Shown here: one piece after another, positions 35,880 to 44,940 of the stretch
Layout: each line of letters starts with the position of its first letter
Numbering within the stretch: position 1 is the first letter of the stretch
Assembly: GCF_003254745.1 (NCBI RefSeq)
Contig: NZ_QKXH01000002.1
Location: 434,001 to 498,000 of the forward strand
Source of the DNA: Flavobacterium aquariorum
Lineage (GTDB): Bacteria > Bacteroidota > Bacteroidia > Flavobacteriales > Flavobacteriaceae
DNA length: 64,000 nt
Direction: 5' to 3'
Made by a program: the position numbers and the translations under genes
Notes under the pieces: model-generated
Told to the model about the DNA's origin: nothing
Database searches by the model: none
The model's input: the letters and a program-made list of their open reading frames with translations, nothing else

Positions 35880-36800
35880 ATGAGAAAATTCAATTTTACA
35901 ATCTTATCCTTCTTTTTAATCTTTAGCTTAAACGCTCAAGAAGTCAAAGTGACTTCAGGAAAACTGCAACGTTTTGAAAATTTTCAATCAAAACTGATTG
36001 ACGCTAGAAACATAGATGTATGGCTGCCAGAAGGTTATTCCAATAAAAAAAAGTATGCCGTTTTATACATGCATGATGGACAAGCCTTGTATGATGCCGA
36101 AAGTACGTGGAACAAACAAGCTTGGGAAGTTGACCAAGTAGGCTCAAAATTAATCGCCGAGGGAAAAACCCAAAAATTCATTATTATCGGAATATGGAAC
36201 AATGGCGCCAAACGTCATCCCGAATATTTTCCTCAAAAGCCATATGAAAGTTTGACCCAAATCCAAAGAGATACCATTACAGCCCAATTGCAAAAAGCAG
36301 CAAAAAGCAATGAAGTCTTCAAACCATATTCGGATTTGTATCTCAAATTCTTGGTAACCGAATTAAAACCTTTTATCGATAAAAACTTCTCCACTAAGCC
36401 GGATCAAAAAAGCACTTTTATAGCCGGTTCCAGTATGGGCGGATTAATTTCGATGTATGCCATTTGTGAATATCCAAAAGTTTTCGGTGGCGCGGCTTGT
36501 CTATCGACCCATTGGCCAGGAACATTTTCTGCCAATAACAATCCCATTCCGGATGTCTTTGTAAACTATCTGAAAACAAATCTTCCAAATCCAAAAGACC
36601 ATAAAATCTATTTTGACTATGGAGACCAAACCCTCGATGCTATGTATAAACCATTTCAAGAAAAAGTAGATGTAGTGATGAAGACCAAAGGTTTTACAAG
36701 CAAAAACTGGGAAACCAAATTCTTTCCGGGAGAAAATCATTCGGAAGAAGCGTGGGCTAAGCGTTTGGATATCCCTTTAGTCTTTTTGTTAAAAAAATAG
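35880..36800 (+). CDS. Secreted alpha/beta-hydrolase (esterase D/feruloyl esterase-like)
   Basis: 306 aa. Signal peptide 1-20 (FSLNAQ), then an alpha/beta-hydrolase domain of the putative esterase family. The nucleophile elbow is GSSMGG at 183-188 (Ser185). The likely acid is Asp249 or Asp253 in FDYGDQTLD, and the catalytic His287 is in GENHSEEAW. LPEGYSNKKKYAVLYMHDGQ at 49-68 (given in length limit) is the typical oxyanion strand. It has no T9SS sorting tail, so it is probably periplasmic. Substrate may be a carbohydrate ester or siderophore-type ester; not determined. Confidence 0.87.
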   Translation: MRKFNFTILSFFLIFSLNAQEVKVTSGKLQRFENFQSKLIDARNIDVWLPEGYSNKKKYAVLYMHDGQALYDAESTWNKQAWEVDQVGSKLIAEGKTQKFIIIGIWNNGAKRHPEYFPQKPYESLTQIQRDTITAQLQKAAKSNEVFKPYSDLYLKFLVTELKPFIDKNFSTKPDQKSTFIAGSSMGGLISMYAICEYPKVFGGAACLSTHWPGTFSANNNPIPDVFVNYLKTNLPNPKDHKIYFDYGDQTLDAMYKPFQEKVDVVMKTKGFTSKNWETKFFPGENHSEEAWAKRLDIPLVFLLKK

Positions 36801-36831
36801 AGCCCTAAGAAATAACATATTAACCATTATG

Positions 36832-36944
36832 GCGTGCCACCATAAAGAGGAAGGGCCAACTTATCTATACTGATGAGTCGGCCCTTCCTCTTTATGATGT
36901 CGGGCTATCCGCCTACTTCGGTAGCTTGCTTCTATCCCTCACGC
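36832..36944 (+). repeat. GCGTGCC...CTCACGC structured dispersed repeat, copy 2
   Basis: Begins GCGTGCCACC and ends CTTCTATCCCTCACGC. It contains GTCGGGCTATCCG followed by the small variable hairpin CTAC-TTCG-GTAG. Unlike the other copies, its left part holds an additional perfect 17-bp hairpin (36841-36857 with 36880-36896, 22-base loop). It lies between the convergence-free pair esterase and DUF2141 genes. Confidence 0.75.
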
Positions 36945-37038
36945 GCTCATATTAATCAAGAACATTTTCTTTCAACCATCAAATTTTGTATATTTATAGA
37001 AGCTTACTGGCTAAAAAAATCAATTTAAAACTACAAAT

Positions 37039-37458
37039 ATGCTTAAACATTTCATCCCAATTCTAGTATTCATTTCTACCCTTGGATTCGCCCAAAATGC
37101 AGACCTTGCCGTTTTTGTTTCGGGAATAAAAAACAATACTGGATCACTAACCGCTGAATTATACAATGCCAAAGATAAATTTCTTAAAACATCCTACAAA
37201 ACGATTTCATCGGCAATTAAATCAAATTCAGCTACAGTTACTTTTACTGAAATTCCTAAAGGAGAATATACTGTTCTAGTCTATCACGATGAGAATAAGA
37301 ACGGAAAACTAGACAAAAATTTCATAGGAATGCCCAAAGAATCCGTTGCCTGTTCCAATAATGCAAAAGGTTTTATGGGACCGCCTAAATACGAAGACGC
37401 TAAATTCACAATTACTGCCGATACAAAAATCAATATTAAAATGAATCCTATACATTAG
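37039..37458 (+). CDS. DUF2141 domain-containing secreted protein
   Basis: 139 aa; signal peptide 1-18 (LGFAQ), then DUF2141. Paralogue of the protein at 14272-14685: both have ADLAVFVSGIKNNTG-like opening, PKGEY, a DENKNGKLD loop and FMGPPKYEDAKF. A single-gene unit bounded by a structured repeat upstream and a strong bidirectional terminator downstream. Function unknown. Confidence 0.85.
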   Translation: MLKHFIPILVFISTLGFAQNADLAVFVSGIKNNTGSLTAELYNAKDKFLKTSYKTISSAIKSNSATVTFTEIPKGEYTVLVYHDENKNGKLDKNFIGMPKESVACSNNAKGFMGPPKYEDAKFTITADTKINIKMNPIH

Positions 37459-37464
37459 CAATAA

Positions 37465-37502
37465 AAAATCCCAAATTCCAGTACTTAGGAATTTGGGATT
37501 TT
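37465..37502. terminator. Bidirectional terminator between DUF2141 and typA
   Basis: Perfect 15-bp stem AAAATCCCAAATTCC (37465-37479) with GGAATTTGGGATTTT (37488-37502) and an 8-base loop. A/T runs on both sides serve the convergent genes. Confidence 0.92.
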
Positions 37503-37523
37503 AAATATTGTAATTTAAATCTT

Positions 37524-39320
37524 TTAGATTTTAAATCTTTTTCGATCTGTTTCTGTCAAATATATTTTTCTCAAACGAATCGATTTTGGAGTTACCTCTA
37601 CGTATTCATCTTTTTGAATGTATTCTAAAGCTTCTTCAAGAGAGAAAATGATCGGAGGAATAATTCTCGCTTTTTCATCATTTCCAGAAGAACGAACGTT
37701 AGATTGTTTTTTCTCTTTAGTTACGTTTACACACATATCATCCCCACGAGAGTTTTCTCCAATTACTTGACCTTCGTAAATTTCAGCATTTGGTTCAACG
37801 AAAAACTTACCACGATCTTGCAATTTATCGATAGAATAAGGAATAGCTTTTCCTTTTTCCATAGAAATTAACGAACCTTTGTTACGTCCTGCAATTTCTC
37901 CTTTGTAAGGTTCGTATCCTATAAAACGGTGTGCCATAATAGCCTCACCAGCAGTAGCAGTAAGCAATTGATTACGCAATCCAATAATTCCACGTGATGG
38001 AATATTAAATTTTACAATCATACGTTCACCTTTAGTTTCCATACTCAGCATTTCACCTTTACGCATAGTAACGAACTCAACCGCTCTACCTGAAAGAGTT
38101 TCTGGCAAATCAATTGTCAATTCCTCAATTGGCTCACATTTTTTACCATCAATTTCTTTAATGATAACTTGTGGTTGACCAATTTGCAATTCATAACCTT
38201 CTCTTCTCATTGTTTCAATAAGAACAGACAAGTGAAGTACACCGCGACCAAAAACCATAAACTTATCAGCAGAATCAGTTTCACCTAATTTCATTGCTAA
38301 GTTTTTCTCTAATTCTTTTGTCAAACGCTCTCTAATATGACGAGAAGTAACAAATTTACCCTCTTTACCAAAGAAAGGAGAATCGTTAATCGTAAACAAC
38401 ATACTCATTGTAGGCTCATCAATATCAATTGTTTTCAACGCTTCTGGGTTTTCAAAATCAGCGATAGTATCTCCAATTTCAAATCCTTCAACTCCAACAA
38501 TCGCACAGATATCTCCAGCAATTACTTCAAGTACTTTTTTACGTCCAAGACCTTCAAAAGTATGAAGCTCTTTAATTCTTGATTTCATTATTGTACCATC
38601 TCTTTTAACCAATGAGATTGGCATACCTTCTTTTAAAACTCCTCTTTCTAGACGACCAATAGCAATACGGCCTGTAAAAGCTGAGAAATCTAAGGATGTA
38701 ATCAACATTTGTGGAGTTCCTTCGGAAACCTTAGGAGCAGGTACATTTTCAACAACCATATCCAGCAATGCTTCTACATTATCGGTTACGTTTTCCCAGT
38801 GGTCAGACATCCAGTTATTTTTAGCTGAACCATAAACTGTCGGGAAATCCAACTGCCATTCTTGAGCACCTAATTCAAACATTAAGTCAAAAACTTTTTC
38901 ATGAACTTCTTCAGGAGTACAGTTTTCTTTATCTACTTTGTTGATTACAACGCATGGTTTTAATCCTAAATCAATTGCTTTTTGCAATACAAAACGAGTT
39001 TGTGGCATTGGACCTTCAAAAGCATCCACCAAAAGACAAACACCATCAGCCATGTTTAAAACACGTTCTACCTCACCACCAAAATCGGCGTGACCAGGAG
39101 TATCGATAATATTGATTTTGGTACCTTTATACTGAACCGAAACATTCTTAGAAGTAATCGTAATACCTCTTTCACGCTCTAAGTCGTTGTTATCAAGGAT
39201 TAAGTCACCTGTGTTTTCGTTGTCACGAAATAATTGACAGTGATACATAATTTTATCAACCAAAGTTGTTTTACCGTGATCGACGTGGGCAATAATTGCA
39301 ATGTTTCTAATAGCTTCCAT
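37524..39320 (-). CDS. typA: Ribosome-associated translational GTPase TypA/BipA
   Basis: 598 aa translational GTPase related to EF-G that acts on ribosomes in stress and ribosome assembly. The G-domain shows G1 [10 protein letters not shown] at 11-20, G2 with RGITI at 50-54, G3 DTPGHADF near 73-80 and G4 NKVD near 127-130. Domain II follows, then an EF-G-like domain III and domain V, and the BipA-specific C-terminal domain ending in [15 protein letters not shown]. The length is normal. Monocistronic, convergent with the DUF2141 gene. Confidence 0.96.
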   Translation of the reverse strand: MEAIRNIAIIAHVDHGKTTLVDKIMYHCQLFRDNENTGDLILDNNDLERERGITITSKNVSVQYKGTKINIIDTPGHADFGGEVERVLNMADGVCLLVDAFEGPMPQTRFVLQKAIDLGLKPCVVINKVDKENCTPEEVHEKVFDLMFELGAQEWQLDFPTVYGSAKNNWMSDHWENVTDNVEALLDMVVENVPAPKVSEGTPQMLITSLDFSAFTGRIAIGRLERGVLKEGMPISLVKRDGTIMKSRIKELHTFEGLGRKKVLEVIAGDICAIVGVEGFEIGDTIADFENPEALKTIDIDEPTMSMLFTINDSPFFGKEGKFVTSRHIRERLTKELEKNLAMKLGETDSADKFMVFGRGVLHLSVLIETMRREGYELQIGQPQVIIKEIDGKKCEPIEELTIDLPETLSGRAVEFVTMRKGEMLSMETKGERMIVKFNIPSRGIIGLRNQLLTATAGEAIMAHRFIGYEPYKGEIAGRNKGSLISMEKGKAIPYSIDKLQDRGKFFVEPNAEIYEGQVIGENSRGDDMCVNVTKEKKQSNVRSSGNDEKARIIPPIIFSLEEALEYIQKDEYVEVTPKSIRLRKIYLTETDRKRFKI

Positions 39321-39481
39321 CTGTGATTTTTAATGGGTGCAAAGGTACACTTTATTTTGATATAAAAAACCTTTACACAATAGTTTGCTATTTTGTTAAC
39401 ACATAAGCACTTATTGCAAACTTAAAATTATGGTGTCCGAATTTATTTAAATTGATGTTTTAAATTTTAACATTTATTAAT

Positions 39482-39489
39482 TATATTTG
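39482..39489 (+). promoter_or_regulatory. -7 box (TATATTTG) abutting a start codon
   Basis: Perfect TAnnTTTG with only 4 bases before the ATG at 39494. A TTTT about 20 bases upstream is the only -33 candidate. If used, the message of the PAS kinase would be leaderless or nearly so. Confidence 0.45.
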
Positions 39490-39493
39490 ATTA

Positions 39494-41209
39494 ATGAAAA
39501 ACAAAGCCAACCAAATAAGCTTAATCTACACTCTTTTCGCATTATTTTTAGCTATCGTCAGCTTTAAATTAGCCAAACAATATTCTACCTATTTGGATTG
39601 CTCGAATTTCAGCTTCGTCAAAGACATATTTTTTATCAGTATCACGGGAATACTTTTCAGATACGTCTTATCCAAAAACGATAAAAGGAATGCTGAAATT
39701 AACAAAAATCTCAGGCAAACCAACGACAAATTAAAAGAGTCCAATGACAAATACGATATCGTTGCCAAAGCTACAAGCGATACTATTTGGGACTGGAAAA
39801 TTCCAGAGGACCACCTCACTTGGAATAAGGGAATCAAAGGAATATTTGGTTATCGCCAGGATCAAGTGGGAAAAAATTCTAAATGGTGGTTTGATAATAT
39901 CCATCCTGAAGACAGCATTAAGATGTCTGTTAAACTCTATTCTTTTTTAGAACAAAAAACCGAAAAATGGCAAGATCAATATCGCTTTAAATGTGGAGAC
40001 GGAACTTACAAATATGTATTGGACAGAGGTTTTATCCTAAAAGACGAAAATGGAAAAGCTATACGAATGATTGGTGCTATTCAAGATATTACCAAACAAA
40101 AGGAAGAAGAAAATCGCTTGAAATTACTTGAAACCGTTTTTACAGAAGCCAAAGACTCTATCATCATCACCCAAGCATTCTCAGACGACAATCAAATTCC
40201 AAAAATAGTTTTTGCCAACCCTGCTTTTAGCAAAATGTCAGGTTATGAGCATTTCGAGATTATAGGTAAATCCCCTAATTTCTTTATGGGCAAAAATTCC
40301 GATTTACAGGAAATTGAAAATTTGACAGATGCAATAGAAAACAAACAAGAATGCTTCCTAGAAATAATCCTTTACAAAAAAGACCAATCCGAATACTGGG
40401 TCAGACTATCATTTATTCCAGTTTATAATCATGAACACGATCTTTCCCACTGGATTTCAATACAAAGAGATATTACGGAAGAGAAAAAATTAGAAAAAGA
40501 AAAAGAAATACTCATTCGAGAATTAACCCAAAACAACAAAGACTTAAAACAGTTTTCATACATTACATCCCACAATTTAAGAGCTCCCCTATCAAACTTG
40601 ACGGGATTATTAAATCTAATTGACGACTTTACAATTAAAGACGAAGACCTAAAAGAAATCCTAAGAGGTTTTAAAATATCAACGCATTTACTCAACGAAA
40701 CCATCAATGATCTCGCAAAAGTAATTACCATAAAAGACAATACATCCATACAAAACGAAGAATTGCAGATACGAGACATTTTCAAAAACATCCTTAATCA
40801 ACTCCATATTCAGCTCGAGGGCATAAAACCTCAATTTAATATCGTTTACGGAAATGTCGTTAAAATAAACACAAACAAAGCCTATTTTGAAAGCATCTTT
40901 ATCAATTTATTCACCAATTCTTTAAAATACAGATCAAAAAACAGAGATTTAGTAATTGACATCATAATAACTGAAGAAGAAAATAACACTATAAAAATCT
41001 TTTTCAGAGACAATGGTATAGGAATCGATTTAGAAAGAAATAAAAATAAAATTTTCGGACTATACCAAAGATTTCACGATTACCCCGACAGTAAAGGCCT
41101 AGGTTTGTTCTTGGTTAAATCACAAATAGAAACCATGGGAGGAACTATTAGCATACAAAGCGAGATTGAAAAAGGAACTGAATTCACACTAACATTTAAA
41201 TCCCAATAA
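39494..41209 (+). CDS. PAS-domain sensor histidine kinase
   Basis: 571 aa membrane kinase. Two transmembrane helices (about 8-26 and 43-60) are followed by a coiled-coil linker and two PAS/PAC domains. PAS1 spans about 85-202, with WWFDNIHPED and MIGAIQDITKQ. PAS2 spans about 208-330, with FANPAFSKMSGYE and SIQRDITEEK. The HisKA-like helix has His360 in FSYITSHNLRAPLSNL. The HATPase domain has N475 (NLFTNSLKYR), G1 DNGIG at 506-510 and G2 GLGL at 535-538. The PAS2 motif NPAFSKMSGY-x-x-FEIIGKSP resembles LOV-type PAS but lacks the NCRFLQ cysteine. The partner regulator starts one base after its stop. Confidence 0.92.
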   Translation: MKNKANQISLIYTLFALFLAIVSFKLAKQYSTYLDCSNFSFVKDIFFISITGILFRYVLSKNDKRNAEINKNLRQTNDKLKESNDKYDIVAKATSDTIWDWKIPEDHLTWNKGIKGIFGYRQDQVGKNSKWWFDNIHPEDSIKMSVKLYSFLEQKTEKWQDQYRFKCGDGTYKYVLDRGFILKDENGKAIRMIGAIQDITKQKEEENRLKLLETVFTEAKDSIIITQAFSDDNQIPKIVFANPAFSKMSGYEHFEIIGKSPNFFMGKNSDLQEIENLTDAIENKQECFLEIILYKKDQSEYWVRLSFIPVYNHEHDLSHWISIQRDITEEKKLEKEKEILIRELTQNNKDLKQFSYITSHNLRAPLSNLTGLLNLIDDFTIKDEDLKEILRGFKISTHLLNETINDLAKVITIKDNTSIQNEELQIRDIFKNILNQLHIQLEGIKPQFNIVYGNVVKINTNKAYFESIFINLFTNSLKYRSKNRDLVIDIIITEEENNTIKIFFRDNGIGIDLERNKNKIFGLYQRFHDYPDSKGLGLFLVKSQIETMGGTISIQSEIEKGTEFTLTFKSQ

Positions 41210-41210
41210 A

Positions 41211-41609
41211 ATGTTGGAGCTTATCATGTGCATTGATGACGACCCTATCACACTGATGCTATTCAGAAGAGTAGCACAAAGAGCTTCTTTCGCAAAAGAA
41301 ATAATAAACGCTATGAATGGCCAAGAAGCCATTACCCTTATCAATACAATTAACAATAACTCCAATCAAGGAAAAAAGCCGCAATTGATCTTTTTAGATT
41401 TAAACATGCCCGTAATGGGTGGATGGGAGTTTCTCGATTTACTTAATGCTTCCAATTATTTCAACCTAAACAATACAAACGTTATCATCCTAACCTCGAC
41501 CATAGACCCTGAGGACATCAAAAAATCGAAATTATACCCCAATGTCATTGAGTTTCTATCCAAACCCATCACTGTTGAAATGTTAGATTATTTAAATAGC
41601 AAACTATAA
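41211..41609 (+). CDS. Single-domain response regulator
   Basis: 132 aa receiver domain alone, with no output domain. The acidic pocket is D9-D10-D11 (CIDDDPI), phosphoacceptor D63 in LIFLDLNMPVMGG, T95 in VIILTSTID and K118 in FLSKPI. It starts one base after the stop of the PAS kinase, so the two are translationally linked and surely a pair. Such regulators act by protein contact or in phosphorelays. The Rcp1/CheY-like group with an insertion before the phospho-Asp fits best. Confidence 0.93.
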   Translation: MLELIMCIDDDPITLMLFRRVAQRASFAKEIINAMNGQEAITLINTINNNSNQGKKPQLIFLDLNMPVMGGWEFLDLLNASNYFNLNNTNVIILTSTIDPEDIKKSKLYPNVIEFLSKPITVEMLDYLNSKL

Positions 41610-41660
41610 AACTTTTACACCTAATCCTTCTAGAATTTGATTTACTAAGAATAAAGCATA

Positions 41661-41689
41661 AAAAAAGCTCCTTAAAAAGGAGCTTTTTT
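41661..41689. terminator. Bidirectional terminator between response regulator and rpsT
   Basis: Perfect 13-bp stem AAAAAAGCTCCTT (41661-41673) and AAGGAGCTTTTTT (41677-41689) with a 3-base loop; T-runs in both directions. Confidence 0.93.
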
Positions 41690-41706
41690 TATATAAATTA
41701 TATTAC

Positions 41707-41958
41707 TTACAATTTAGCAACATGCTTAGTTAACTTAGACTTCAAATTTGAAGCTTTATTATCATGAATAATGTTTTTCTTTGCTAATTTATCAATCATT
41801 GAGATTACACTTGACAATTTTGAAGTCGCATCAGTTTTATCAGTTGCAATTCTTAATGCTTTAATAGCATTACGAGTCGTTTTGTGTTGGTATCTATTTA
41901 ATACTCTTCTCTTTTCGTTACTTCTAATTCTTTTTAGAGCTGACTTATGATTTGCCAT
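41707..41958 (-). CDS. rpsT: 30S ribosomal protein S20
   Basis: 83 aa small-subunit primary 16S rRNA-binding protein, highly basic. MANHKSALKRIRSNEKRRVLN at the N-terminus is the family signature (reported to 20 residues: MANHKSALKRIRSNEKRRVL). The C-terminal half is helical, with DKLAKKNIIHDNKASNLKSKL in short form (HDNKASNLKSKL). Lies downstream of three tRNA-Glu genes and proS on the same strand, the usual order in Flavobacterium. Confidence 0.96.
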   Translation of the reverse strand: MANHKSALKRIRSNEKRRVLNRYQHKTTRNAIKALRIATDKTDATSKLSSVISMIDKLAKKNIIHDNKASNLKSKLTKHVAKL

Positions 41959-41994
41959 TTTGTTATCTTTTTATCTTAATTATTTCATTTTTTG

Positions 41995-42066
41995 TAGTCC
42001 GTAAGGGAATCGAACCCCTGTTACCAGAACGAAATTCTGGCGTCCTAACCCCTAGACGAACGGACC
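41995..42066 (-). tRNA. tRNA-Glu (anticodon TTC), variant copy
   Basis: 72 nt cloverleaf on the minus strand. The acceptor stem is GGTCCGT/ACGGACT with a G-U first pair. The anticodon stem is CCAGA/TCTGG around loop ATTTCGT (anticodon TTC), and the T-arm is AGGGG-TTCGATT-CCCTT. No CCA is encoded. The D-loop, anticodon stem and T-stem differ from the two upstream copies. Confidence 0.95.
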
Positions 42067-42110
42067 ATTATCCCTCTAAGTTCTGGAACATTCTAGATCA
42101 AAAAAAATTG

Positions 42111-42182
42111 TAGTCCGTGGGGGAATCGAACCCCCCTTACCAGGATGAAAACCTGGCGTCCTAACCGATAGACGAACGGACC
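42111..42182 (-). tRNA. tRNA-Glu (anticodon TTC)
   Basis: 72 nt cloverleaf on the minus strand with anticodon stem CCAGG/CCTGG and loop TTTTCAT (anticodon TTC). Sequence identical to the copy at 42228-42299. No encoded CCA. Confidence 0.95.
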
Positions 42183-42227
42183 TTTATTTTTTTATTCTCA
42201 AAAATTTTTCAATCTAAATACTTCTTG

Positions 42228-42299
42228 TAGTCCGTGGGGGAATCGAACCCCCCTTACCAGGATGAAAACCTGGCGTCCTAACCGATAGACGAACGGACC
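42228..42299 (-). tRNA. tRNA-Glu (anticodon TTC)
   Basis: 72 nt cloverleaf on the minus strand, identical to the copy at 42111-42182, with loop TTTTCAT. First tRNA downstream of proS; the three tRNAs are 44-45 bases apart and probably processed from one precursor. No encoded CCA. Confidence 0.95.
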
Positions 42300-42377
42300 C
42301 TACTTCTGTAATGCGGATGCAAAAATACAACTATTTTTGAGAAGCGCAATAGTAGAGGCAAAAAAAAATTATTTTTT

Positions 42378-43856
42378 TTAATATGCCTTAGCAAACAACA
42401 CCCTTCCAACTGAGCTTTTACCAGTAAATACACAGCTTCCCGACTGTTCTACCCTATCCAAAGGAATGCATCTTATCGTTGCTTTTGTCAATTCTTTAAT
42501 TTTCTCCTCGGTCTCCGCAGTACCATCCCAATGTGCTGAAACAAAGCCTCCTTCACCGTCAAGAATTGCCTTAAACTCATCAAAATTATTTACTTCTGTA
42601 ATGTGAGTATTTCTATAATTTAATGCTTTTTCAAACAAATCTTTTTGAATTTGCTCCAATAAATCGCTGATATAAGTTGTAATTCCATCTTTCGAAACCG
42701 TTTCTTTTGTCAAAGTATCTCTTCTAGCTACTTCAAAAGTTCCGTTTTCTAAATCTTTTGGCCCTACAGCAATTCGAACAGGCACCCCTTTTAATTCCCA
42801 TTCAGCAAATTTGAATCCTGGCTTTTGAGTGGTTCTGTTATCGAATTTCACGGAGATATTTAATTTTTTCAATGCTTTAACCAAAACATCCACTTCATTA
42901 GAAATAGCATCCAACTGTTCCTCACTCTTATAAATAGGAACAATAACAACTTGTATCGGAGCTAAATTAGGAGGCAGCACCAATCCTTGATCATCAGAAT
43001 GCGTCATAACCAATGCCCCCATCAATCGGGTTGAAACACCCCACGAAGTTCCCCAAACGTATTCTTGCTTACCTTCTGCATTTGCAAACTTAACATCAAA
43101 AGCTTTTGCAAAATTTTGCCCCAAAAAGTGTGAAGTTCCAGCCTGCAAAGCTTTTCCGTCCTGCATTAAAGCCTCAATACAGTAAGTTTCCTCTGCCCCA
43201 GCAAAACGTTCTGTTTCGGTTTTTAATCCTTTTACAACCGGAATAGCCATAAAATTCTCCGCAAATTCAGCATATACATTCATCATTTTCTCGGATTCTT
43301 CCACCGCCTCTGCTTTCGTTGCATGTGCTGTATGCCCTTCTTGCCATAAAAACTCAGCAGTTCTCAAAAACAATCTGGTTCTCATTTCCCAACGCACCAC
43401 ATTGGCCCACTGATTAATTAACAATGGTAAATCTCTGTAGGATTGCACCCATCCTTTATAGGTAGACCAAATAATAGCTTCACTTGTAGGTCGAACAATT
43501 AACTCTTCTTCCAGTTTTGCATTGGGGTCAACCATTAATTTTCCAGGTTTATCTGGATCATTTTTCAATCTATAATGAGTCACAATAGCACATTCCTTAG
43601 CAAATCCTTCTGCATTTTTCTCTTCGGCTTCAAACATGCTTTTAGGAACAAATAAAGGGAAATAGGCATTCTGATGTCCTGTTTCTTTAAACATTCTATC
43701 CAATTCTGCTTGCATTTTTTCCCATATAGCATATCCATATGGCTTAATCACCATACAGCCTCTAACTCCTGAATTCTCAGCTAAATCGGCCTTAACAACC
43801 AACTCATTGTACCATTTTGAATAATCTTCTGCTCTTGTTGTAAGGTTCTTGCTCAT
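42378..43856 (-). CDS. proS: Prolyl-tRNA synthetase
   Basis: Class IIa synthetase charging tRNA-Pro. From the ATG at 43856 it is 492 aa ([20 protein letters not shown]). An in-frame ATG 19 codons upstream overlaps the -7 box and is unlikely. Motif 1 region [20 protein letters not shown], motif 2 [20 protein letters not shown] (each to 20 residues) and motif 3 [16 protein letters not shown] are clear. An anticodon-binding domain follows, then a C-terminal zinc-type domain ending in Tyr (FAKAY). This is the eukaryote/archaeal-like form without the editing insert, usual in Bacteroidota. Confidence 0.95.
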   Translation of the reverse strand: MSKNLTTRAEDYSKWYNELVVKADLAENSGVRGCMVIKPYGYAIWEKMQAELDRMFKETGHQNAYFPLFVPKSMFEAEEKNAEGFAKECAIVTHYRLKNDPDKPGKLMVDPNAKLEEELIVRPTSEAIIWSTYKGWVQSYRDLPLLINQWANVVRWEMRTRLFLRTAEFLWQEGHTAHATKAEAVEESEKMMNVYAEFAENFMAIPVVKGLKTETERFAGAEETYCIEALMQDGKALQAGTSHFLGQNFAKAFDVKFANAEGKQEYVWGTSWGVSTRLMGALVMTHSDDQGLVLPPNLAPIQVVIVPIYKSEEQLDAISNEVDVLVKALKKLNISVKFDNRTTQKPGFKFAEWELKGVPVRIAVGPKDLENGTFEVARRDTLTKETVSKDGITTYISDLLEQIQKDLFEKALNYRNTHITEVNNFDEFKAILDGEGGFVSAHWDGTAETEEKIKELTKATIRCIPLDRVEQSGSCVFTGKSSVGRVLFAKAY

Positions 43857-43910
43857 TTTGAATAATTTGGCATAATATTTGTTTATATATAATTTAACTA
43901 AATAATTACG

Positions 43911-43918
43911 CAAAACTA
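43911..43918 (-). promoter_or_regulatory. -7 box (TAGTTTTG) of proS
   Basis: Minus-strand TAGTTTTG with a TTGG about 17 bases upstream. It lies about 55 bases before the preferred proS start and directly overlaps the alternative one. It is two bases from the opposite-facing box at 43921-43928. Confidence 0.6.
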
Positions 43919-43920
43919 AC

Positions 43921-43928
43921 TAAATTTG
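43921..43928 (+). promoter_or_regulatory. -7 box (TAAATTTG) of the Tyr/Gly-rich lipoprotein gene
   Basis: Perfect TAnnTTTG 30 bases upstream of the ATG at 43959, placed back-to-back with the proS -7 box so the two promoters share DNA. Confidence 0.6.
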
Positions 43929-43958
43929 TATTGTCCAACAATAAAATAATCTACCGAA

Positions 43959-44897
43959 ATGAAAACAAATGCATTAATTACTTGGAAAACCACACTTTAT
44001 TCGTTAATCGGCTTTTTGAGTTTAGTAGTAACCTCTTGTGGCTCTTACCAAAATAGTTCCTATTATGATAATGACGGCGTTTATAGCACAAATGGCGAGA
44101 AAATTGTGATAAAGGACAACCAACCTAATTCAGCTTCAATTCAATACAAACAATACTTCAGCTCATTGCAAAGCACTGGAGGTTCTGGTGAAATATTTAC
44201 AGATGTAAATAGTTATGGAAATAACTATGATATGGAAAATGACTCTATACAAGCACCATCTACAGGCTATGCTTCATGGGGCAGTTCTCCTCAAGAAACA
44301 ACTGTCGTTGTGTATCCCGATAGTTATTGGTCTATCGGATTTGGTTGGGGCTACCCATATTATGGTTATGGATACCCTTATTATGGATGGGGCTATCCAT
44401 ACTACGGTTGGGGATACCCAGGTTATGGTTGGGGATATCCAGGATACGGATGCGGCTATCCCGGCTATGGTTATGGATATGCTCACGTAACACCTTATGC
44501 TTATAATTATAGCAGAAGAGGATCATCTTATGGTGGAAGTTACAACAATTCAATCTACAATAGAAATAGGGTTAGTGCCTACAACAGAAACGGTGTAACA
44601 AGCAGAAATAGTACCTATAATAGAAACAGTACTAGTATAAGTAGACAGGCTCCTACTTTCACAAACCGAAATAGTAATACTTCATCGAGAAATTACACTC
44701 AAAATCAATCAAGAAGTTCTTACACACAAAGTCGATCCAATACCTCTAGCAATTACCAACGATCAAGTTACACACCTAGTAACAGTTCTAGCAATAGCTC
44801 ATACAGAAGTAGTGGCGGTAGTATGTCTAGCGGTGGCGGCGCTAGAATGTCCAGCGGTGGCGGTGGCGGCAGAATGGGCGGTGGCGGCAGAAGATAG
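43959..44897 (+). CDS. Tyr/Gly/Ser-rich lipoprotein, low complexity
   Basis: 312 aa. A lipoprotein signal ends in VVTSC (Cys27). The middle (about 128-175) is built of GYPYYGWGYPGYG-type repeats, six to eight imperfect copies. A Asn/Ser/Arg-rich stretch (about 180-280) follows, then a Gly tail GGGGRMGGGGRR. No enzymatic domain. The composition suggests an intrinsically disordered, surface-exposed or matrix protein; Tyr/Gly repeats can self-associate. Encoded divergently from proS and followed after 43 bases by the FadL-like porin gene. Confidence 0.8.
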   Translation: MKTNALITWKTTLYSLIGFLSLVVTSCGSYQNSSYYDNDGVYSTNGEKIVIKDNQPNSASIQYKQYFSSLQSTGGSGEIFTDVNSYGNNYDMENDSIQAPSTGYASWGSSPQETTVVVYPDSYWSIGFGWGYPYYGYGYPYYGWGYPYYGWGYPGYGWGYPGYGCGYPGYGYGYAHVTPYAYNYSRRGSSYGGSYNNSIYNRNRVSAYNRNGVTSRNSTYNRNSTSISRQAPTFTNRNSNTSSRNYTQNQSRSSYTQSRSNTSSNYQRSSYTPSNSSSNSSYRSSGGSMSSGGGARMSSGGGGGRMGGGGRR

Positions 44898-44940
44898 AAA
44901 ATCCCTGAACTAGAAATTAATCAACCCTAAGACCAACCAA

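Noticed and set aside
39494..41209. Possible blue-light LOV sensor in PAS2
   Set aside because: The GKSPNFFMG segment lacks the cysteine of the LOV NCRFLQ motif.
43857..43913. N-terminal extension of ProRS from an upstream ATG
   Set aside because: The upstream ATG overlaps the proS -7 box and the extension precedes the normal family start.
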